Positions 41,393 to 51,018 of a stretch of DNA of 64,000 nt are shown here, piece after piece. The notes under the pieces are model-generated. The model did no database searches, was not told where the DNA came from, and worked only from the letters and a program-made list of their open reading frames with translations. Location: assembly GCA_965248715.1 (NCBI GenBank), contig CBDFKB010000007.1, forward strand, positions 372,001 to 436,000, given 5' to 3'. The DNA comes from CBDFKB01 sp965248715 (lineage in GTDB: Bacteria > Pseudomonadota > Alphaproteobacteria > Rhizobiales > Rhizobiaceae). Within the stretch, counting starts at the first letter, position 1. Every line of letters starts with the position of its first letter. A program made the position numbers and the translations under genes.

Positions 41393-43345
41393 TTAACCTT
41401 GAAGTTCGGTTATGTTGGCATAAAGATCGAGCGCTTCTGGGTTGGCCAGCGCATCTCGATTGGCGACCGGCCGACCGTGCACCATGTCGCGAACTGCAAG
41501 CTCGGTGATCTTTCCCGATTTGGTGCGCGGAATGTCCGCAACCTGGAGGATTTTCGCGGGCACATGGCGCGGCGAGGCACCGTCGCGGATCTTCGCCTTG
41601 ATGGTTTTTACCAATGTTTCATTAAGCTTAACCCCTTCGCCAAGGCGCACAAACAGCACTACCCGCACGTCCTCTTGCCATTGCTGGCCAATGCAGATCG
41701 CTTCTACCACTTCAGGGATTTGCTCGACCTGGTTGTAGATTTCAGCGGTACCAATGCGCACGCCGCCTGGATTGAGCGTGGCGTCCGAGCGTCCATGAAT
41801 GATCATGCCGCCATTTTCGGTCCATTCGGCGAAATCACCGTGACACCATACATTGGCAAACCGGGAGAAGTAGGCATTGTGGTATTTGCTCCCGTCCGGA
41901 TCGTTCCAAAATTGCACAGGCATCGAGGGGAATGCGGCGGTGCATACCAACTCTCCCTTCTCGCTTCTTACCGGCTGGCCGTCAGCATCCCACACGTCTG
42001 TTGCCATGGCCAGCATCGACCCCTGAATCTCGCCGCGATGCACCGGATCATACGGATTGGCGCCAACAAAACAGGCACAAATATCGGTGCCTCCAGACAT
42101 TGAGGCCAGGTGGAGGTCGGACTTGATGCCGGCATAGACAAAATCGTAACTGTCAGGCGCCAGCGGCGAACCGGTCGAGCACAGCATTCGTAAGGCGCTA
42201 AGATCATGACTTTCGATCGGCTTTAGTCCGGCCTTCTTGACCGCGTCGATGAACTTGGCCGATGTCCCAAAAACATTGATGCGCTCACGCTCGGCATAGT
42301 CGAACAGCACATTGCCAGACGGATGAAAGGGCGATCCGTCGTATAGGCACAGGGTCGCCTTGGCGGCCAGGGCGGAAACCAGCCAGTTCCACATCATCCA
42401 GCCAAGGGTGGTGAAATAAAAGACCCGCTCGCCGGTTTGTTCGCCGCAATGCAATTGATGTTCCTTGAAATGCTGCAGCAAGGCGCCGCCGGCCCCATGG
42501 ACAATGCATTTCGGCACCCCGGTGGTACCGGACGAAAACAAAATATACAGCGGATGATCGAACGCCAAACGGGTAAATTCAAGCGGCTGCGGCGCAAAGT
42601 CGGCGGTGAAGGAGACCAATGAAATGCCTCCGGTGATCGCCGCTGCCACCTGATCCGCGTTACCAAGCAAGGGCACCACGATCGTGGTTTTCACCGCTAA
42701 TGCCGTTGCCACTGCAGATAATTTTTCGCCAACATCAATGGTCTTGCCGGCATACCAATAGCCGTCGCATCCAATCAAGATACTGGGCTCGATCTGGCCG
42801 AAACGGTCCAATATTCCGCGCTCGCCGAAATCCGGTGAACAGGACGACCAAACCGCTCCAAGGGAAGTGGCCGCCAGCATTACGGCGATTGCTTCCGGCA
42901 TGTTTGGCAAGATCGCTACGACCCGGTCGCCGGGGCCGATCGCGAGCGCTGCCATTGCCTGTTGTAGGCGCGAAACCAAATTGCGCAATTCATCCCACGA
43001 CAAACGTGCGGTCGCTTTGTCTTCGGCCTGGAAAATGATCGCGTCGCTATCGCCGGTCTGTTGCAACAGGTTTTCGGCGAAATTTAGTTTGGCGTCAGGA
43101 AAAAATTTGGCGCCAGGCATCTTGTCGCCGTCTGTCAACACCACATCGCCTTTATCACCGACCACGCCGCAGTGATCCCAAGCCATGTCCCAGAACTCGG
43201 CCGGGTATTGCACCGACCATTTGTGCAAATCCAAATAGGCCGGGAATGTCTGGCCCTTGCGCCGTTCAACCTCGGCCGCGAAAGTCGCCATCGGCGAATT
43301 TAGGGTTTGTTCGCGTTGCGGTGTCCAAATCGGCTGGCTACTCAT
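41393..43345 (-). CDS. Acetoacetyl-CoA synthetase
   Basis: AMP-forming ligase activating acetoacetate with CoA, used in ketone-body or polyhydroxybutyrate turnover. The 650-residue protein has the family N-terminus (QTFPAYLDLHKWSVQYPAEF, WDMAW), the P-loop ILFSSGTTGVPKCIVHGAGG, TTLGWMMWNWLVSALA, MSGGTDICACFVGANP, and the catalytic lysine region RTKSGKITELAVRDMVHGRP. Length and the CACFVGANP stretch separate it from acetyl-CoA synthetase. It stands alone, ends at a good terminator and is divergent from the AsmA-like gene. Confidence 0.95.
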   Translation of the reverse strand: MSSQPIWTPQREQTLNSPMATFAAEVERRKGQTFPAYLDLHKWSVQYPAEFWDMAWDHCGVVGDKGDVVLTDGDKMPGAKFFPDAKLNFAENLLQQTGDSDAIIFQAEDKATARLSWDELRNLVSRLQQAMAALAIGPGDRVVAILPNMPEAIAVMLAATSLGAVWSSCSPDFGERGILDRFGQIEPSILIGCDGYWYAGKTIDVGEKLSAVATALAVKTTIVVPLLGNADQVAAAITGGISLVSFTADFAPQPLEFTRLAFDHPLYILFSSGTTGVPKCIVHGAGGALLQHFKEHQLHCGEQTGERVFYFTTLGWMMWNWLVSALAAKATLCLYDGSPFHPSGNVLFDYAERERINVFGTSAKFIDAVKKAGLKPIESHDLSALRMLCSTGSPLAPDSYDFVYAGIKSDLHLASMSGGTDICACFVGANPYDPVHRGEIQGSMLAMATDVWDADGQPVRSEKGELVCTAAFPSMPVQFWNDPDGSKYHNAYFSRFANVWCHGDFAEWTENGGMIIHGRSDATLNPGGVRIGTAEIYNQVEQIPEVVEAICIGQQWQEDVRVVLFVRLGEGVKLNETLVKTIKAKIRDGASPRHVPAKILQVADIPRTKSGKITELAVRDMVHGRPVANRDALANPEALDLYANITELQG

Positions 43346-43480
43346 TCTTGGTCCCTTTGATTGGTTAGCAATTTATGGCCAAGCCCAACCCTACAATAAT
43401 TCGTCCACAAGTTGGCAACAAGGATGGTGATTGTTTGGACCTTGTTTTGCAAACCGTGTAGGTAATATGCAAAGGCTTTA

Positions 43481-45424
43481 ATGGGTTGGCAAATGAAGCG
43501 GATTTTTGTGATTGGCTGCCTGGTAGGGGCGGCAGTTGTGATGTTACTCGCAGCGATCCCATTCCTATTGTCGTCGGAAACCGTCAAGACACGCCTGACC
43601 GGCCACATCACTGAGTTGACCGGTTGGCAGGTTCGCTTCGATGGCGACCCCACAGTTACGTTCCGGCCATATCTTGGAATACAAGTACGCAATGTTCGTG
43701 TGCGCCGCGACCAATTAGATGAAACGCCACCGTTTATCCACATCGATGAATTGCATGCCAATCTGAAGCTGTTGCCGGCGCTCCTGGGCACGGTCGACGT
43801 CGCCAGTTACCGCCTGGTGCGCCCGCAGATACGCTTGGAGGTCGATGCCAACGGCGTGACAAGCTGGCGGACCGGACGCGGACGTATTCACCATTTGATC
43901 GACAAATTGGCAGGCCAGGTCAAAACCACCGCCGGCATCGCCGAAGGGTTGGAAATTCCTTCCCTGGCGGTCGGCGCAATGGTGATTACCTCCGGCGATA
44001 TCCAAATTATCGATCACCGTGAGGGGGTCGAGGAAGCATTTACCAATGTGAATGCAATGTTTTCCTGGCCGAGGCTCGATACCGAGGCGCAATTTACCGG
44101 CAATGGGGTCTGGCGCGGGCAATTGCTTGGCTTTGATTTTCAACTTGATGCCCCGGTTCAATTGATGGCCGGCGGATTGTCGCCGGCGGCCTTTTCCATC
44201 GATACGCCGCTGGCTTCGGTCAGGTTCGAGGGCAAGGCAAACGCCTTTTCCGATCTACACCTGGAGGGGCATTCTAGCCTCGAAACCCCTTCCTTGCGGC
44301 GTTTAGCCAGTTTCATGGAAGGCACGCTGGCCAGCGGGTCTTTGCCGGGGCCGTTTGCGGTGACCGGCGCGTTGGCTGGCAACCGCAACCGGGTCCATTT
44401 CACCGAAGCGTCGGTCAAACTCGACGGCAATTCAGCCAGCGGCGTGCTGCAACTTGAACGCAATGTCGAGCGCAAACCGAAGCTGAGTGGTACGCTGGCG
44501 TTCGGCGAATTGGATCTCAGTGCCTATCTGGAACAGATCTCGCGCGATACCGGGGCCACTGAAGATGCAGCGGATTTGTCGTTCCTTGGTAAGTTCGATC
44601 TCGATCTACGCGTGTCGGCCAGCAAGGCGGAATTTAGTCGGGTAGCACTAACCGATTTGGCAGCAGCGGCAACGGTGCGCGACGGCAAGCTTGTGCTTGA
44701 TATCGGCGATGCGTCAATATTTGACGGTCGGGCAACCGCGATCCTTCAGGCCAATCATGGCGCCGCCGCTCCGGAATTGATGATCCAGGCAACGACGACC
44801 GGCCTAGCGCTCGAACAGGTTTCTGATATCTTGCCGGCAGGGGCAATGCGGTTGTCGGGAACCGGCGATATTGATCTCGATCTTTCGGGAACCGGAACTA
44901 CCGCCGAGCAACTACTGCATGACCTTGAGGGGACAGTTCTAATTAGGGCAACCGATGGCCAAGTCGAAGGTTTGGCGTTGGACCAAATTCTCCATGATGG
45001 CGACGACATCACTGTGGTCGGCATCAACAATGCGACCGATGGCAACACCCAATTTTCCACATTGTCGATGGCAGCAAAAGTCGGTAGCGGGGTTACCCTG
45101 ATCGAGGAAGCCTTTCTGAAAAACCGCGAGTTGGAGGCGGTCGCTTGGGGTAGGGCCGATCTTAGCGCCGGTGGCCTGGCCGTCCAGGGAGCGGTACGCG
45201 GTGTTTCACAAACCGGCGATCCATTGCCAAAATTGCGCGACGATCCTAGCGCTGAATTATTCTTTGTCGGCGGCACCATGAAGTGGCCATTGTTTACTCG
45301 CGGCAGGCGCCGGCCGTTTTTACCGCACGCGCCAGATGTGCTGGAGCCGGTCGAGCCAGCGCAAAACAAGAAATCGGGCGCAATTGGTTCGGACAGCGGT
45401 TTTGCTTTTCTTTGGTATCGTTAG
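43481..45424 (+). CDS. AsmA family protein
   Basis: A 647-residue envelope protein with one N-terminal membrane anchor (KRIFVIGCLVGAAVVMLLAA) and a long periplasmic beta-rich region. The N-terminal AsmA domain (GWQVRFDGDPTVTFRPYLGI) and C-terminal AsmA-like repeats (GTGDIDLDLSGTGTTAEQLL, DLEGTVLIRATDGQVEGLAL) are clear. Members are linked to outer-membrane biogenesis and lipid transfer between membranes; this one has not been assigned a precise role. ATG 43481 follows AAAGG; ATG 43493 is an alternative. Confidence 0.87.
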   Translation: MGWQMKRIFVIGCLVGAAVVMLLAAIPFLLSSETVKTRLTGHITELTGWQVRFDGDPTVTFRPYLGIQVRNVRVRRDQLDETPPFIHIDELHANLKLLPALLGTVDVASYRLVRPQIRLEVDANGVTSWRTGRGRIHHLIDKLAGQVKTTAGIAEGLEIPSLAVGAMVITSGDIQIIDHREGVEEAFTNVNAMFSWPRLDTEAQFTGNGVWRGQLLGFDFQLDAPVQLMAGGLSPAAFSIDTPLASVRFEGKANAFSDLHLEGHSSLETPSLRRLASFMEGTLASGSLPGPFAVTGALAGNRNRVHFTEASVKLDGNSASGVLQLERNVERKPKLSGTLAFGELDLSAYLEQISRDTGATEDAADLSFLGKFDLDLRVSASKAEFSRVALTDLAAAATVRDGKLVLDIGDASIFDGRATAILQANHGAAAPELMIQATTTGLALEQVSDILPAGAMRLSGTGDIDLDLSGTGTTAEQLLHDLEGTVLIRATDGQVEGLALDQILHDGDDITVVGINNATDGNTQFSTLSMAAKVGSGVTLIEEAFLKNRELEAVAWGRADLSAGGLAVQGAVRGVSQTGDPLPKLRDDPSAELFFVGGTMKWPLFTRGRRRPFLPHAPDVLEPVEPAQNKKSGAIGSDSGFAFLWYR

Positions 45425-45765
45425 GCACACCAGATCGCATTGTTGTGCTGTAACCAGCGCATGGCGGTATTACTCCGCGATATCAATCTACTGGAACCTC
45501 GAAAGACGATGCTAATCAGCCCGGCGGTGGTGTTGCTAAGCTTGCCCGATGCCACGGCATGGTGCTCGACGCCGGTTTCGACGCTGGATCGTACATACCA
45601 ATCGTGAAACAAAATTGATACCATTTAAGGCCGACGCGCCTTACGCGCGGGTCGCCGATTAATCTTGACGCAAAATTGCCATATGCTGCCAAGGCATTTA
45701 AGTGATAAACTGGCCAAGGCGGATGCGGCCGCCGGCAAGGGAATATTGCCCTTTATCGCATAACC
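45425..45765. other. Gene-free 341 bp downstream of the AsmA-like gene
   Basis: No recognisable gene, RNA or repeat was seen. A minus-strand frame at 45421-45624 has no family similarity and overlaps the AsmA-like stop region, so I do not call it. Confidence 0.5.
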
Positions 45766-46023
45766 ATGCATCGGGACACCATGTACCGGCTGATATCAAC
45801 CGCGGTCAAAATTGCCATCGCCTCGTTGCTGACGGGGATTATCTTGTCGCGGCTCGACATATCCGCAGAACAAGTGTTGTCCGAGCTCGGCCTGACCCCG
45901 GAATTCGTGCTCAATTCCCTGCAGCATGGCATTGCCTGGGCGATCCCCAACATTGTGATCGGCTCGATGGTGATCGTACCGATCTGGCTGGTGGTATATT
46001 TATTCCGCCCGCCCAGGGGCTAG
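45766..46023 (+). CDS. Small membrane protein, DUF6460-like
   Basis: An 85-residue protein with two hydrophobic helices (VKIAIASLLTGIILSRLDI and NIVIGSMVIVPIWLVVYLF) separated by SAEQVLSELGLTPEFVLNSL, a pattern of a small uncharacterised alphaproteobacterial family (DUF6460). ATG 45766 or ATG 45781 could be the start. It lies 120 bp upstream of dapF. Function is unknown. Confidence 0.65.
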   Translation: MHRDTMYRLISTAVKIAIASLLTGIILSRLDISAEQVLSELGLTPEFVLNSLQHGIAWAIPNIVIGSMVIVPIWLVVYLFRPPRG

Positions 46024-46143
46024 CCGTTCTCGTACACTTTTGTGCGCAGTACGGTGTTGCTGGTGACTGCTTTTTCTGGCAATTCACCCAACTGTGGACC
46101 ATATAGTACGAACCCGACAAGATTAGAATCGGACCCATCTGCC

Positions 46144-47010
46144 ATGGCAAAGCTTGACGTCCCATTTTACCGGATGAACGGTGCCGGCAACCGAATTTTG
46201 GTTGTGGATATGCGCGCTCGTGCCGACAAACTGGCTAGGGATGCGGTGTTGGTGCTGGCAGCCGACAAAGCGGCAGGTTTCGACCAGATTATGGAACTTA
46301 GCGACGCCGCCAAAGCCGACAATGATCTTGCTCTTGGGGTCATTAACGCCGATGGCTCGCCGGCGGCGATTTGCGGCAATGGTACCCGTTGTGTGGTTTC
46401 CGTCATTGCCGGCGAAAATGGCCATGACCGTTTTCGTTTCGAAGCCGTTGACGGTGTGTTGAGTGCGGAAATTGGCGCCAATGGCATTACCGTTGACATG
46501 GGTGTACCAAAATTCGACTGGCAGGCGATCCCGCTGACCGAACCGTTCCACGACACTTCCGGCATCGAATTGCAGGTCGGGCCAATTGACGCGCCGATTT
46601 TGCACACGCCGAGCGTGGTCAATATGCATAACACCCATGCGGTATTTTGGGCGGAACACGATGTCGAAGAATATGATCTTGGCAGGTTTGGCCCGATGTT
46701 GGAAAATCATCCGATTTTCGCCAATCGCGCCAATATCTCGATCGTAAATGTGTGCAATGCGGAACACATCCGCATGCGCACCTGGGAGCGCGGTGCTGGG
46801 CTGACCCTTGCTTGCGGCTCGGGTGCCTGTGCGGCGCAAGTGTCGGCCCGTCGTAAGGGTTATACCGGGTCAAAAGCCACCGTGTCGCAGCCGGGCGGTG
46901 ATTTGGAAATCGAATGGCGCGAGGATGGTCGGGTGTTCATGACTGGGCCGGTTGAATTGGAATTTACCGGCTACCTTGATCCGCAATCTGGAGCCTATGT
47001 ACGCGACTAA
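46144..47010 (+). CDS. dapF: Diaminopimelate epimerase
   Basis: Cofactor-free racemase making meso-diaminopimelate for peptidoglycan and lysine. The 288-residue protein has both catalytic cysteines in context (AAICGNGTRCVVSVIA near 78 and GAGLTLACGSGACAAQVSAR near 225), FYRMNGAGNRILVVDMR at the N-terminus, and NMHNTHAVFW. The start ATG 46144 (MAKLDVPF) fits homologues; the upstream open frame of 34 codons does not. mtaB and ftsY follow in the common alphaproteobacterial order. Confidence 0.96.
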   Translation: MAKLDVPFYRMNGAGNRILVVDMRARADKLARDAVLVLAADKAAGFDQIMELSDAAKADNDLALGVINADGSPAAICGNGTRCVVSVIAGENGHDRFRFEAVDGVLSAEIGANGITVDMGVPKFDWQAIPLTEPFHDTSGIELQVGPIDAPILHTPSVVNMHNTHAVFWAEHDVEEYDLGRFGPMLENHPIFANRANISIVNVCNAEHIRMRTWERGAGLTLACGSGACAAQVSARRKGYTGSKATVSQPGGDLEIEWREDGRVFMTGPVELEFTGYLDPQSGAYVRD

Positions 47011-47129
47011 GGCTCGATGCTGCATCGGTCACTGGTGCTGGCAATTTGCCGTGCTTTGGGCCATATACGATTATTCTCGCGCACCGGTTGCCGATTTTGT
47101 TTTTCGGGCCGGTCAATTGGTCGACCGCC

Positions 47130-48455
47130 ATGGCTATTGAAACCCTGACATTCGGTTGCCGTTTGAACGCCTATGAGACCGAAATCATGCGCGAACGTGC
47201 GCATGAAGCCGGCCTTGGCGGGCTTAACGATGGAGCGGTGCTGATCAATACCTGCGCGGTGACCAGCGAGGCGGTGCGCCAGGCCGGCCAGGCGATCCGT
47301 CGCACCAGGCGCGAACAACCGAATGCGCGTATCATTGTTACTGGTTGCGCGGCGCAAATCGAGCCGCAAAGATTTGCCGCCATGCCGGAGGTTGATCTGG
47401 TGATCGGCAATGAGGAAAAACTTGGCCAGGCGGCTTATCGTGCATTGCCCGATTTCGGGGTTAATCGGTTCGAGAAAGTGCGGGTCAACGATATCATGGA
47501 GGTGCGTGAAACCGCTAGCCACATGGTCACCGGGTTCGAAAACCGCACCCGCGCCTTCGTGCAGGTGCAAAATGGTTGCGACCATCGCTGCACCTTTTGC
47601 ATCATCCCCTATGGTCGAGGCAATTCACGTTCGGTGCCAGCCGGTGCCGTGGTCGATCAGGTGCGCCAATTGGTCGATGCCGGTCATCTGGAAATGGTGC
47701 TGACCGGGGTCGATTTGACCTCGTGGGGTGCCGATCTGCCAGGGGCGCCAAAACTTGGCCGCTTGGTGGCCACAATCATCAATTCGGTGCCCGACCTCCC
47801 CCGGTTGCGGCTGTCTTCTATTGATTCGGTCGAAGTCGATGACCAATTAGCGGAGCTGATCGCTGGCGAACCGCGGCTGATGCCCCATCTGCACTTATCC
47901 CTGCAATCGGGGGACGACATGATCCTCAAACGCATGAAGCGCCGCCATTTGCCCGGCCAAGCGGTGGAATTTTGTCACAATATGCGCAAGCGGCGGCCGG
48001 ACATTGCATTCGGCGCCGATCTGATTGCCGGTTTCCCGACCGAAACCGAGGCCATGTTCGAAAACACATTGGCGCTGGTTGACGATTGCGGCCTTGCCAA
48101 TTTGCATGTGTTCCCATATTCGCCGCGCCCGGGCACCCCGGCGGCGCGTATGCCACAACATGAGCGGGCGCTGGTGCGCGAACGGGCGCGGCGCTTGCGC
48201 GAACGTGGCAAACAAGCCTTCGCCGCCCATCTGGCGCGCCAGACCGGCCGCACCCTGTCAGCCCTGATCGAACGGGACTGTATCGGCCGCGCCGAAGACA
48301 ATACACCGGTCACAGTGGATCATGGATCGGCATCGAGCATTTGCCAGGTCACCATTTTCGGCAATGATGGCAATATGCTGAACGGCCATGTTGGCGACCA
48401 GATCCCTGATCAAGTCACCGGCAAAATTCCCACTTATGCGTGGCATAGCGTTTAG
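47130..48455 (+). CDS. mtaB: tRNA t6A37 methylthiotransferase (MtaB)
   Basis: Radical-SAM enzyme that adds a methylthio group to t6A37 of tRNA. The 441-residue protein has the N-terminal UPF0004 cluster cysteines (TFGCRLNAYETEIM, NTCAVTSEA, VTGCAAQIEP), the radical-SAM motif GCDHRCTFCIIPYGRGNSRS, and downstream LHLSLQSGDDMILKRMKRRH and FPYSPRPGTPAARM. ATG 47130 (MAIETLTFGCR) is chosen by homology. It lies 2 bp before ftsY. Confidence 0.95.
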   Translation: MAIETLTFGCRLNAYETEIMRERAHEAGLGGLNDGAVLINTCAVTSEAVRQAGQAIRRTRREQPNARIIVTGCAAQIEPQRFAAMPEVDLVIGNEEKLGQAAYRALPDFGVNRFEKVRVNDIMEVRETASHMVTGFENRTRAFVQVQNGCDHRCTFCIIPYGRGNSRSVPAGAVVDQVRQLVDAGHLEMVLTGVDLTSWGADLPGAPKLGRLVATIINSVPDLPRLRLSSIDSVEVDDQLAELIAGEPRLMPHLHLSLQSGDDMILKRMKRRHLPGQAVEFCHNMRKRRPDIAFGADLIAGFPTETEAMFENTLALVDDCGLANLHVFPYSPRPGTPAARMPQHERALVRERARRLRERGKQAFAAHLARQTGRTLSALIERDCIGRAEDNTPVTVDHGSASSICQVTIFGNDGNMLNGHVGDQIPDQVTGKIPTYAWHSV

Positions 48456-48457
48456 CC

Positions 48458-49798
48458 ATGGCGGAAAAGAAACCGGGGCTGTTGAAGCGGATTTTCTCCT
48501 TCGGGGGTAAAAAGCCGGAACAAACACCGCCGCCAGAGCCCGCACTCATTGCAGCACAGCCTTTGCTGGAACCCGAGCCGGTGCCCGAACCTGGGTCTGC
48601 TGCCCTTGAGCTGATTGCCAAACCGGAACCACCGGCGGCGCCGATTACCGAGCGACAGAATGCTAAGCGGCCGAAGGCACCTCCTCGGCCCGATGAACGC
48701 TCAGCCGGGCCGCCAGCTGAGCGATTAACCGAGCAGGCGGTTGAAAAACCTACCCCTGATGCGCCAGCGGCGCCGACCAAAGTTGCAAAAACCGCTGACC
48801 TCGCCCCGACCGACGAAAAAGCCAATATCGAACCGGGTGGTGAAGAGGTGCCGGGCGAGGTTGCCGCAGCGGCGGAAAAATCTTGGTATCAGCGGCTCAG
48901 CCGCGGCCTTACCCGCTCGTCGACCAAACTTACCGGCAGCATAACCTCGCTTTTCACCGATCGCCGGCTTGACGATGAATTGTTGGAGCAATTGGAAGAT
49001 GTGTTGATCGAGGCCGATCTCGGCGTCGATACCGCAGGCCAAATAACTGAAGCGCTGTCGGCACGCCGTTACGGCCGCCAGGTTACCGGCGAGGAAGTGC
49101 GCCAGATCATGGCCCAAGAAATTGCCAAGGTGCTCGAGCCGGCCGCGCGGCCTCTGGAACTTGATCTTGCCCACAATCCGCACGTGATCCTGGTGGTCGG
49201 CGTAAATGGCTCCGGCAAAACCACTACCATCGGCAAGTTGGCGGCTAAACTGAGCCATGCTGGCCATTCGACCCTTCTGGTCGCCGGCGACACGTTTCGC
49301 GCCGCCGCGGTCGAGCAATTGCACATTTGGGGCCAGCGTATCGGTTCACCGGTCTTATCAGGCAAGCGCGGAGCCGATGCAGCGGGTCTTGCCTTCGATG
49401 CAATCACCAAGGCACGCGATGCTGGCCACGACGTGATCATAATGGACACGGCCGGCCGCTTACAAAACAAAGCCGAACTGATGGCCGAATTGGAAAAGAT
49501 CATCCGGGTGATGAAAAAGCACGATCCGAGCGCGCCACACACCGTGTTGTTGACATTGGATGCAACCACCGGTCAGAACGGGTTCAATCAGGTCGAAATT
49601 TTCGGCAATACCGCCGGTGTTAACGGCCTGGTGATGACCAAGCTTGACGGTACCGCAAAGGGCGGTGTTTTGGTTGGGCTGGCTGCTAAATACCAATTGC
49701 CGGTCCATTTTATTGGCGTTGGCGAGCAAGTCGAGGATCTCCAACCCTTCGATGCTAACGAATTCGCCCGCTCACTGGTCGGACTCCAAGAGGATTAG
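48458..49798 (+). CDS. ftsY: Signal recognition particle receptor FtsY
   Basis: Membrane-associated SRP receptor GTPase for co-translational targeting. The 446-residue protein has a variable Pro/Glu/Ala-rich A domain (about 1-140), an N domain, and the G domain with G1 VVGVNGSGKTTTIGKLAAKL (near 245), DTFRAAAVEQLHIWGQR, IIMDTAGRLQNKAELM and VMTKLDGTAKGGVLVGL, ending FIGVGEQVEDLQPFD. It starts 2 bp after mtaB. Confidence 0.97.
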   Translation: MAEKKPGLLKRIFSFGGKKPEQTPPPEPALIAAQPLLEPEPVPEPGSAALELIAKPEPPAAPITERQNAKRPKAPPRPDERSAGPPAERLTEQAVEKPTPDAPAAPTKVAKTADLAPTDEKANIEPGGEEVPGEVAAAAEKSWYQRLSRGLTRSSTKLTGSITSLFTDRRLDDELLEQLEDVLIEADLGVDTAGQITEALSARRYGRQVTGEEVRQIMAQEIAKVLEPAARPLELDLAHNPHVILVVGVNGSGKTTTIGKLAAKLSHAGHSTLLVAGDTFRAAAVEQLHIWGQRIGSPVLSGKRGADAAGLAFDAITKARDAGHDVIIMDTAGRLQNKAELMAELEKIIRVMKKHDPSAPHTVLLTLDATTGQNGFNQVEIFGNTAGVNGLVMTKLDGTAKGGVLVGLAAKYQLPVHFIGVGEQVEDLQPFDANEFARSLVGLQED

Positions 49799-49804
49799 CC
49801 GTTA

Positions 49805-50419
49805 ATGGCCGCAAATGATGCAACCGAAGTACATCCAGCGCTGAAGCTGACCTTGGAACTCGGCCCGCTGATGGTGTTTTTCTTCGCCAATGCCAAGGGC
49901 GAATGGTTGGCGCAAATGTTCCCGGCGCTCAATGCGCTCGGCGGGCGCATATTCGTCGCCACCGCATTGTTTATGGTCGCCATGGTGATTTCATTGATCG
50001 CGTCGATCTTGTTGACCCGCACCGTACCAATTATGCCCCTGGTAACTGCGGTCGTAGTGGCAGTATTCGGCGGCCTGACCTTGTGGTTACAAGACGATAC
50101 TTTTATCAAAATGAAGCCGACCATCGTCAATCTTTTATTCGGTACGGTTTTGCTGAGCGGCCTGTTATTCGGCCGCTCGCTGCTGGCCTATTTATTGGGC
50201 TCGGCCTTAAAACTCGACGCCGAGGGCTGGAAAAAGCTGACCTTTCGCTGGGGCATAATGTTTCTTGTATTGGCCGTGCTGAACGAAATAGTCTGGCGAA
50301 ATTTCTCCACCGACTGGTGGGTCGCGTTCAAGGTCTGGGGGGTGATGCCGATGACCATGGCTTTCATGATGCTGCAATTGCCGATGATCAAGCGCCACAT
50401 GATCGACCCGGATGGCTGA
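49805..50419 (+). CDS. ispZ: Inner-membrane septation protein A (YciB/IspZ)
   Basis: A 204-residue polytopic membrane protein of the YciB family, linked to cell-envelope integrity and septation. It shows LKLTLELGPLMVFFFANAKG, about six membrane helices, the KPTIVNLLFGTVLLSGLLFG block, EIVWRNFSTDWWVAFKVWG and a short basic C-terminus. It starts 6 bp after ftsY, likely one operon dapF-mtaB-ftsY-ispZ, and converges on the Nudix gene with 15 bp between stops. Confidence 0.93.
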   Translation: MAANDATEVHPALKLTLELGPLMVFFFANAKGEWLAQMFPALNALGGRIFVATALFMVAMVISLIASILLTRTVPIMPLVTAVVVAVFGGLTLWLQDDTFIKMKPTIVNLLFGTVLLSGLLFGRSLLAYLLGSALKLDAEGWKKLTFRWGIMFLVLAVLNEIVWRNFSTDWWVAFKVWGVMPMTMAFMMLQLPMIKRHMIDPDG

Positions 50420-50434
50420 GTTCTGCTGAACCGA

Positions 50435-50977
50435 TTATGCTTTGATAAATCCGCTTGAGCCTTGCGGGTTGGTCTGGGGCGGCACCGCCTCGCCGCGCTC
50501 GACCGCGCGCTCGTGATGCAATGCCCAATGCACAGACGGGAAGGCGATATGCTCGAATGGGATATTGTCCCAGTCAAATAGTTGCACCTCCAGGCTTTCG
50601 ACTCCGGCGGAAAATTCCGGCACCGCCAAACTGGCCCGATAGATCAATTGCACCTGGGACAAATGACGCACGGTATAGACCGCCAGCAATGCGCTGATGT
50701 CTAGATCGGCATTGGCCTCTTCGCGCGCCTCGCGCCGGGCACCCTCCTGCGGGGTTTCAGCCATCTCCAGGAAACCGGCTGGAATGGTCCAAAATCCCTT
50801 TCTTGGCTCGATCGCGCGCCGGCACAAAAGGTATTGTCCGCCGTGCCGCACCACCGAGCCGACGATAATAAATGGGTTGCGGTAATGAATGAAACCGCAA
50901 TGGTCGCACACCGAGCGTTCATAAGTGTCGTCATCCGGTACTTTTTTGACAAACGAGGGAGTGAGTGGGTTCGACAT
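50435..50977 (-). CDS. Nudix hydrolase with CxxC zinc-ribbon-like N-terminus
   Basis: A 180-residue Nudix protein. The Nudix box GFLEMAETPQEGARREAREE is complete (GX5EX7REUXEE), near residue 68. Upstream is a CDHCGFIHYRNPFIIVGSVV segment with a single CxxC pair, as in NADH pyrophosphatase-like and ADP-ribose-type Nudix proteins. Substrate is unknown. It lies 41 bp upstream of ccmG on the same strand but is not part of the Ccm pathway by any known role. Confidence 0.87.
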   Translation of the reverse strand: MSNPLTPSFVKKVPDDDTYERSVCDHCGFIHYRNPFIIVGSVVRHGGQYLLCRRAIEPRKGFWTIPAGFLEMAETPQEGARREAREEANADLDISALLAVYTVRHLSQVQLIYRASLAVPEFSAGVESLEVQLFDWDNIPFEHIAFPSVHWALHHERAVERGEAVPPQTNPQGSSGFIKA

Positions 50978-51018
50978 TTATTGCTCGGTTCTGCGGCTTC
51001 GCAACAAGCTTTTCCGCG

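Noticed and set aside
45421..45624. Minus-strand frame of 67 codons
   Set aside because: No recognisable domain, no clear ribosome site, and it overlaps the end of the AsmA-like gene.
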